Below, piece by piece: positions 62,114 through 64,000 of a DNA stretch of 64,000 nucleotides. Made by a program: the position numbers and the translations under genes. The first letter of the stretch is position 1; each line of letters starts with the position of its first letter. The notes beneath the pieces were generated by a model. The model saw only the letters and a program-made list of their open reading frames with translations. It did not search any database and was not told where the DNA came from. Source of the stretch: Ornithodoros turicata (Eukaryota > Arthropoda > Arachnida > Ixodida > Argasidae); assembly GCF_037126465.1 (NCBI RefSeq), contig NC_088201.1, positions 69,834,879 through 69,898,878 of the forward strand, written 5' to 3'.

Positions 62114-63322
62114 CAGGGTGTCGAACCGAACCCGAACCCGAACCGAAAACCGTACCCGAACCGTTATTTTTGCCGGAACCGAACCCGAACCCGAACCGAA
62201 ATTTTCATGACACTGTTGAACCCGAACCGGAGCGGAACCGTAAAAAATAATAGCGGTAACCGGTTCGCAACAAAACGGTTCGGACATAAAAGAAGTCAGC
62301 ATAAGAGCTCCTCTCTATCCCCGAACGAAGACACATTGGTAACATCACCACGCGCCTATATCATGGATTTCAGAAATTTTCACCTAGCAGTCAGACGACG
62401 ACGTATAGTAAGTATACTTTCAACATCTTTTTAACATGTTAAAGCGCAGTTGTCCTTGTGAGCGCCGCGGCTAGCGCCCTACGCACGCGGTGCGGCGTCT
62501 AGTCTTCAGAGACGAGGTGCCACGCGGACGAATGAAACAGGAACGGAGTAGGCCTGTTATGTAGCTCTACAGGACGAATATGTGATCAAATAAGAGCCCA
62601 AGATTTCCCTTTACACGTGAGCAGTAAAAATTAAACAAGTCAGAAACATGAGAAGTGGAGAAGGAGCGTACGCAGAACGGTGCCTGTTTGATTGGTCGTA
62701 GTTTGAAAAGTAAACGTGGTTCTGCTTATTGGTAGTGCAGTTGTGTCGTGACACATTGTTTTTGTGTTGTGGATTAACTAGTACACTGCTGTGAGCTCGG
62801 ACAGAGTAAGGCTGGCAGGCTTATTTTCGACATGCTTCAGTACGGTTTCAGATCGATTCACTCTGCGAAGGCAGTGTGCCGGCAAGTACTGTCGTCTATG
62901 TTACGCTGTCCATCTTATTAGGCTTGCTTTAAGTGTACCTTGCTGGCACTGTGCGTGTGAAAAAAGAGATTTTGGGAACAGAAAGTAGCAGGACTACACC
63001 GCTTCATCAGCGTGGACTCTATTTGCAATAAGTGTTCATCCATTTCTCATTTCTCTCGCTAAATGGCTACCTCACCGCTAAAGACGTCAATGCAGACAAC
63101 AGCAGTAGGCTATTAGCCACGCATTTCCTGATAAAAGCTGTTTTATGGAACATATAAAACGGAAGCGTTGAACCGGTTCGCGAACCGGTTCGGGGCTGCG
63201 AACCGGTTTGCGAACCGGTTCGATTTTCGGCGTGGCCGAACCGGAACTGAACCGGAACGAAATCAAAACAACGCGAACCCGAACCCGAACCGAACCCGTA
63301 TTTTTTGCGGTTCGACACCCTG
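62114..63322. mobile_element. Nonautonomous hAT element with GAACCG-rich subterminal repeats
   Basis: Terminal inverted repeats CAGGGTGTCGAACCG and CGGTTCGACACCCTG bound 1,209 bp, flanked by perfect 8-bp target duplications CCTAAGAC (62106-62113, 63323-63330). Terminal CAGGG and 8-bp duplication are hAT hallmarks. Both ends are packed with GAACCG/GAACCCGAACCC repeats (62114-62280, 63170-63310), likely transposase-binding sites. The centre has no transposase. Its insertion splits an RZ-C copy. Confidence 0.92.
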
Positions 63323-63430
63323 CCTAAGACACCTCTGAAAGCCCAGTGAAAAGCCAGTCAAGTGTATAAGGGGGGGGGGGGGAAATTAGCAAGAGCTCTT
63401 TGGCTGCACGTATAGCATATGTTTGTAAGG

Positions 63431-63511
63431 CAAACGTCGACATGCCAGTACAGGACAGCTGTTTCGGCCTTGTTGGGCCATCATCAGCACTACGCAGGCA
63501 GGCAACGTTTG
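63431..63511 (-). ncRNA. Hammerhead ribozyme, RZ-C
   Basis: CUGAUGA followed by one extra U, stem II GGCC-CAACAA-GGCC, GAAA, palindrome ACAGCUGU, cleavage triplet GUC, outer stem CAAACGU/ACGUUUG. The inserted base between core and stem II may reduce activity. Confidence 0.75.
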
Positions 63512-63666
63512 AGCGAATGGCGTCAGAAGGTCACGTGGCACGTGATGCCTCCCCTCAGGGTGTCCTAAGACATCTCTGAAAGCCCATTGCAAAGCCAGTC
63601 AAGTGTATAAGGGGGGAAAAATTAGCAAGAGCTCTTTGGCTGCACCTATAGCATATGTCTGTAAGC

Positions 63667-63747
63667 CAAACGTCGCCATGCCAGTACTGGACAGCTGTTT
63701 TGGCCTTGTTGGGCCATCATCAGCAGTACGCAGGCAGGCAACGTTTG
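63667..63747 (-). ncRNA. Hammerhead ribozyme, RZ-C
   Basis: As the 63431 copy, with the same extra U, but AAAA replaces GAAA (G12 to A). Inner stem I GUACUG/CAGUAC is fully paired. Confidence 0.7.
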
Positions 63748-63844
63748 AGCGGATGGCGTCAGAAGGTCACGTGGCACGTGATGCCTCCCGTCAGTGTGTC
63801 CTAAGACACCTCTGAAAGCCAGTCGAGTGTATAAGGGGGGGGGG

Positions 63845-64000
63845 AAGCCATTAAAGAGACAAGTAAATGAGACTAGACGTGTTTGAAATTGACTAGTGTC
63901 ATTTACTTGTCTCTTTAATGGCTTTTTCCCCTCATTATAATTCACTGGCTTGCACTGTGGCATTGAGGAGTGCTCAGTCACCCTCCCAGGTGTATATCGC
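63845..64000 (+). mobile_element. RZ-B inverted pieces at the window edge
   Basis: A short minus piece (GAAGCCATTAAAGAGACAAG..., to about 63892) meets a plus piece that begins ACTAGTGTCATTTACTTGTC and runs through CACCCTCCCAGGTGTATATC to the window end. The next ribozyme would start just beyond. Confidence 0.8.

Larger units (their letters stand above)
63323..63838 (-). mobile_element. RZ-C retrozyme copies
   Basis: Two tandem RZ-C units in minus orientation with ribozymes 236 bp apart, bounded by G-runs (about 63370-63381 and 63835-63843). Confidence 0.85.

Overview
Eukaryotic, repeat-dominated nuclear DNA from an arthropod, most likely a tick or related chelicerate. The evidence is splice-site structure, Penelope-like, hAT and LINE relics, (TA)n-bounded repeat clusters, a retroposon tail of AATAAAG(TTG)n type and one secreted-peptide gene. 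The tick assignment is an inference; no marker gene settles it. There is nothing bacterial: no operons, tRNA, rRNA or CRISPR.

Layout. 1.5-3.6 kb: decayed hAT-family transposase (minus). 4.66-24.24 kb: a promoter-like block and a first exon with a good donor, then an 18.3-kb array of 132-bp units. Each unit is a complete micro-intron (60 bp: donor, branch-point-like A, pyrimidine tract, AG) plus a 72-bp micro-exon, about 138 times, closed by a unique terminal exon with AATAAA. 25-26.6 kb: two LINE fragments. 26.9-29.5 kb: a 2.64-kb foldback element with an 8-bp target duplication. 29.5-32.6, 36.8-37.7, 40.3-43.6, 49.4-53.1, 56.6-57.2 and 62.0-64.0 kb: three families of short repeats (about 233, 287 and 236 bp; here RZ-A, RZ-B and RZ-C), each carrying a type-I hammerhead self-cleaving ribozyme with a palindromic stem III. 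These have the architecture of metazoan retrozymes. 33.2-35.0 kb: a small multi-exon gene of unknown function. 37.7-40.25 and 53.1-56.5 kb: two Penelope-like elements (reverse transcriptase plus GIY-YIG), one with a 790-codon open frame. 43.6-49.4 kb: a Tx1/L1-like LINE, itself split by a Harbinger-like MITE built from seven 210-bp repeats. 57.7-60.1 kb: a two-exon gene on the minus strand for a 109-aa secreted, dibasic-processed, Gln/Pro-rich peptide. 62.1-63.3 kb: a nonautonomous hAT element with perfect 8-bp target duplication.

How it fits together. The retrozymes and the Penelope elements meet at (TA)n tracts nearly everywhere, and the Penelope ends carry hammerhead-like folds of their own. 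This suggests that the Penelope enzyme moves the small ribozyme circles in trans (inference from sequence plus the published retrozyme model). Covariation between copies supports the ribozyme folds: stem I in RZ-A and stem II in RZ-A and RZ-B change by compensatory pairs. The two strongest signals are the ribozyme repeat clusters and the 132-bp micro-exon/micro-intron array, for which I know no described counterpart.
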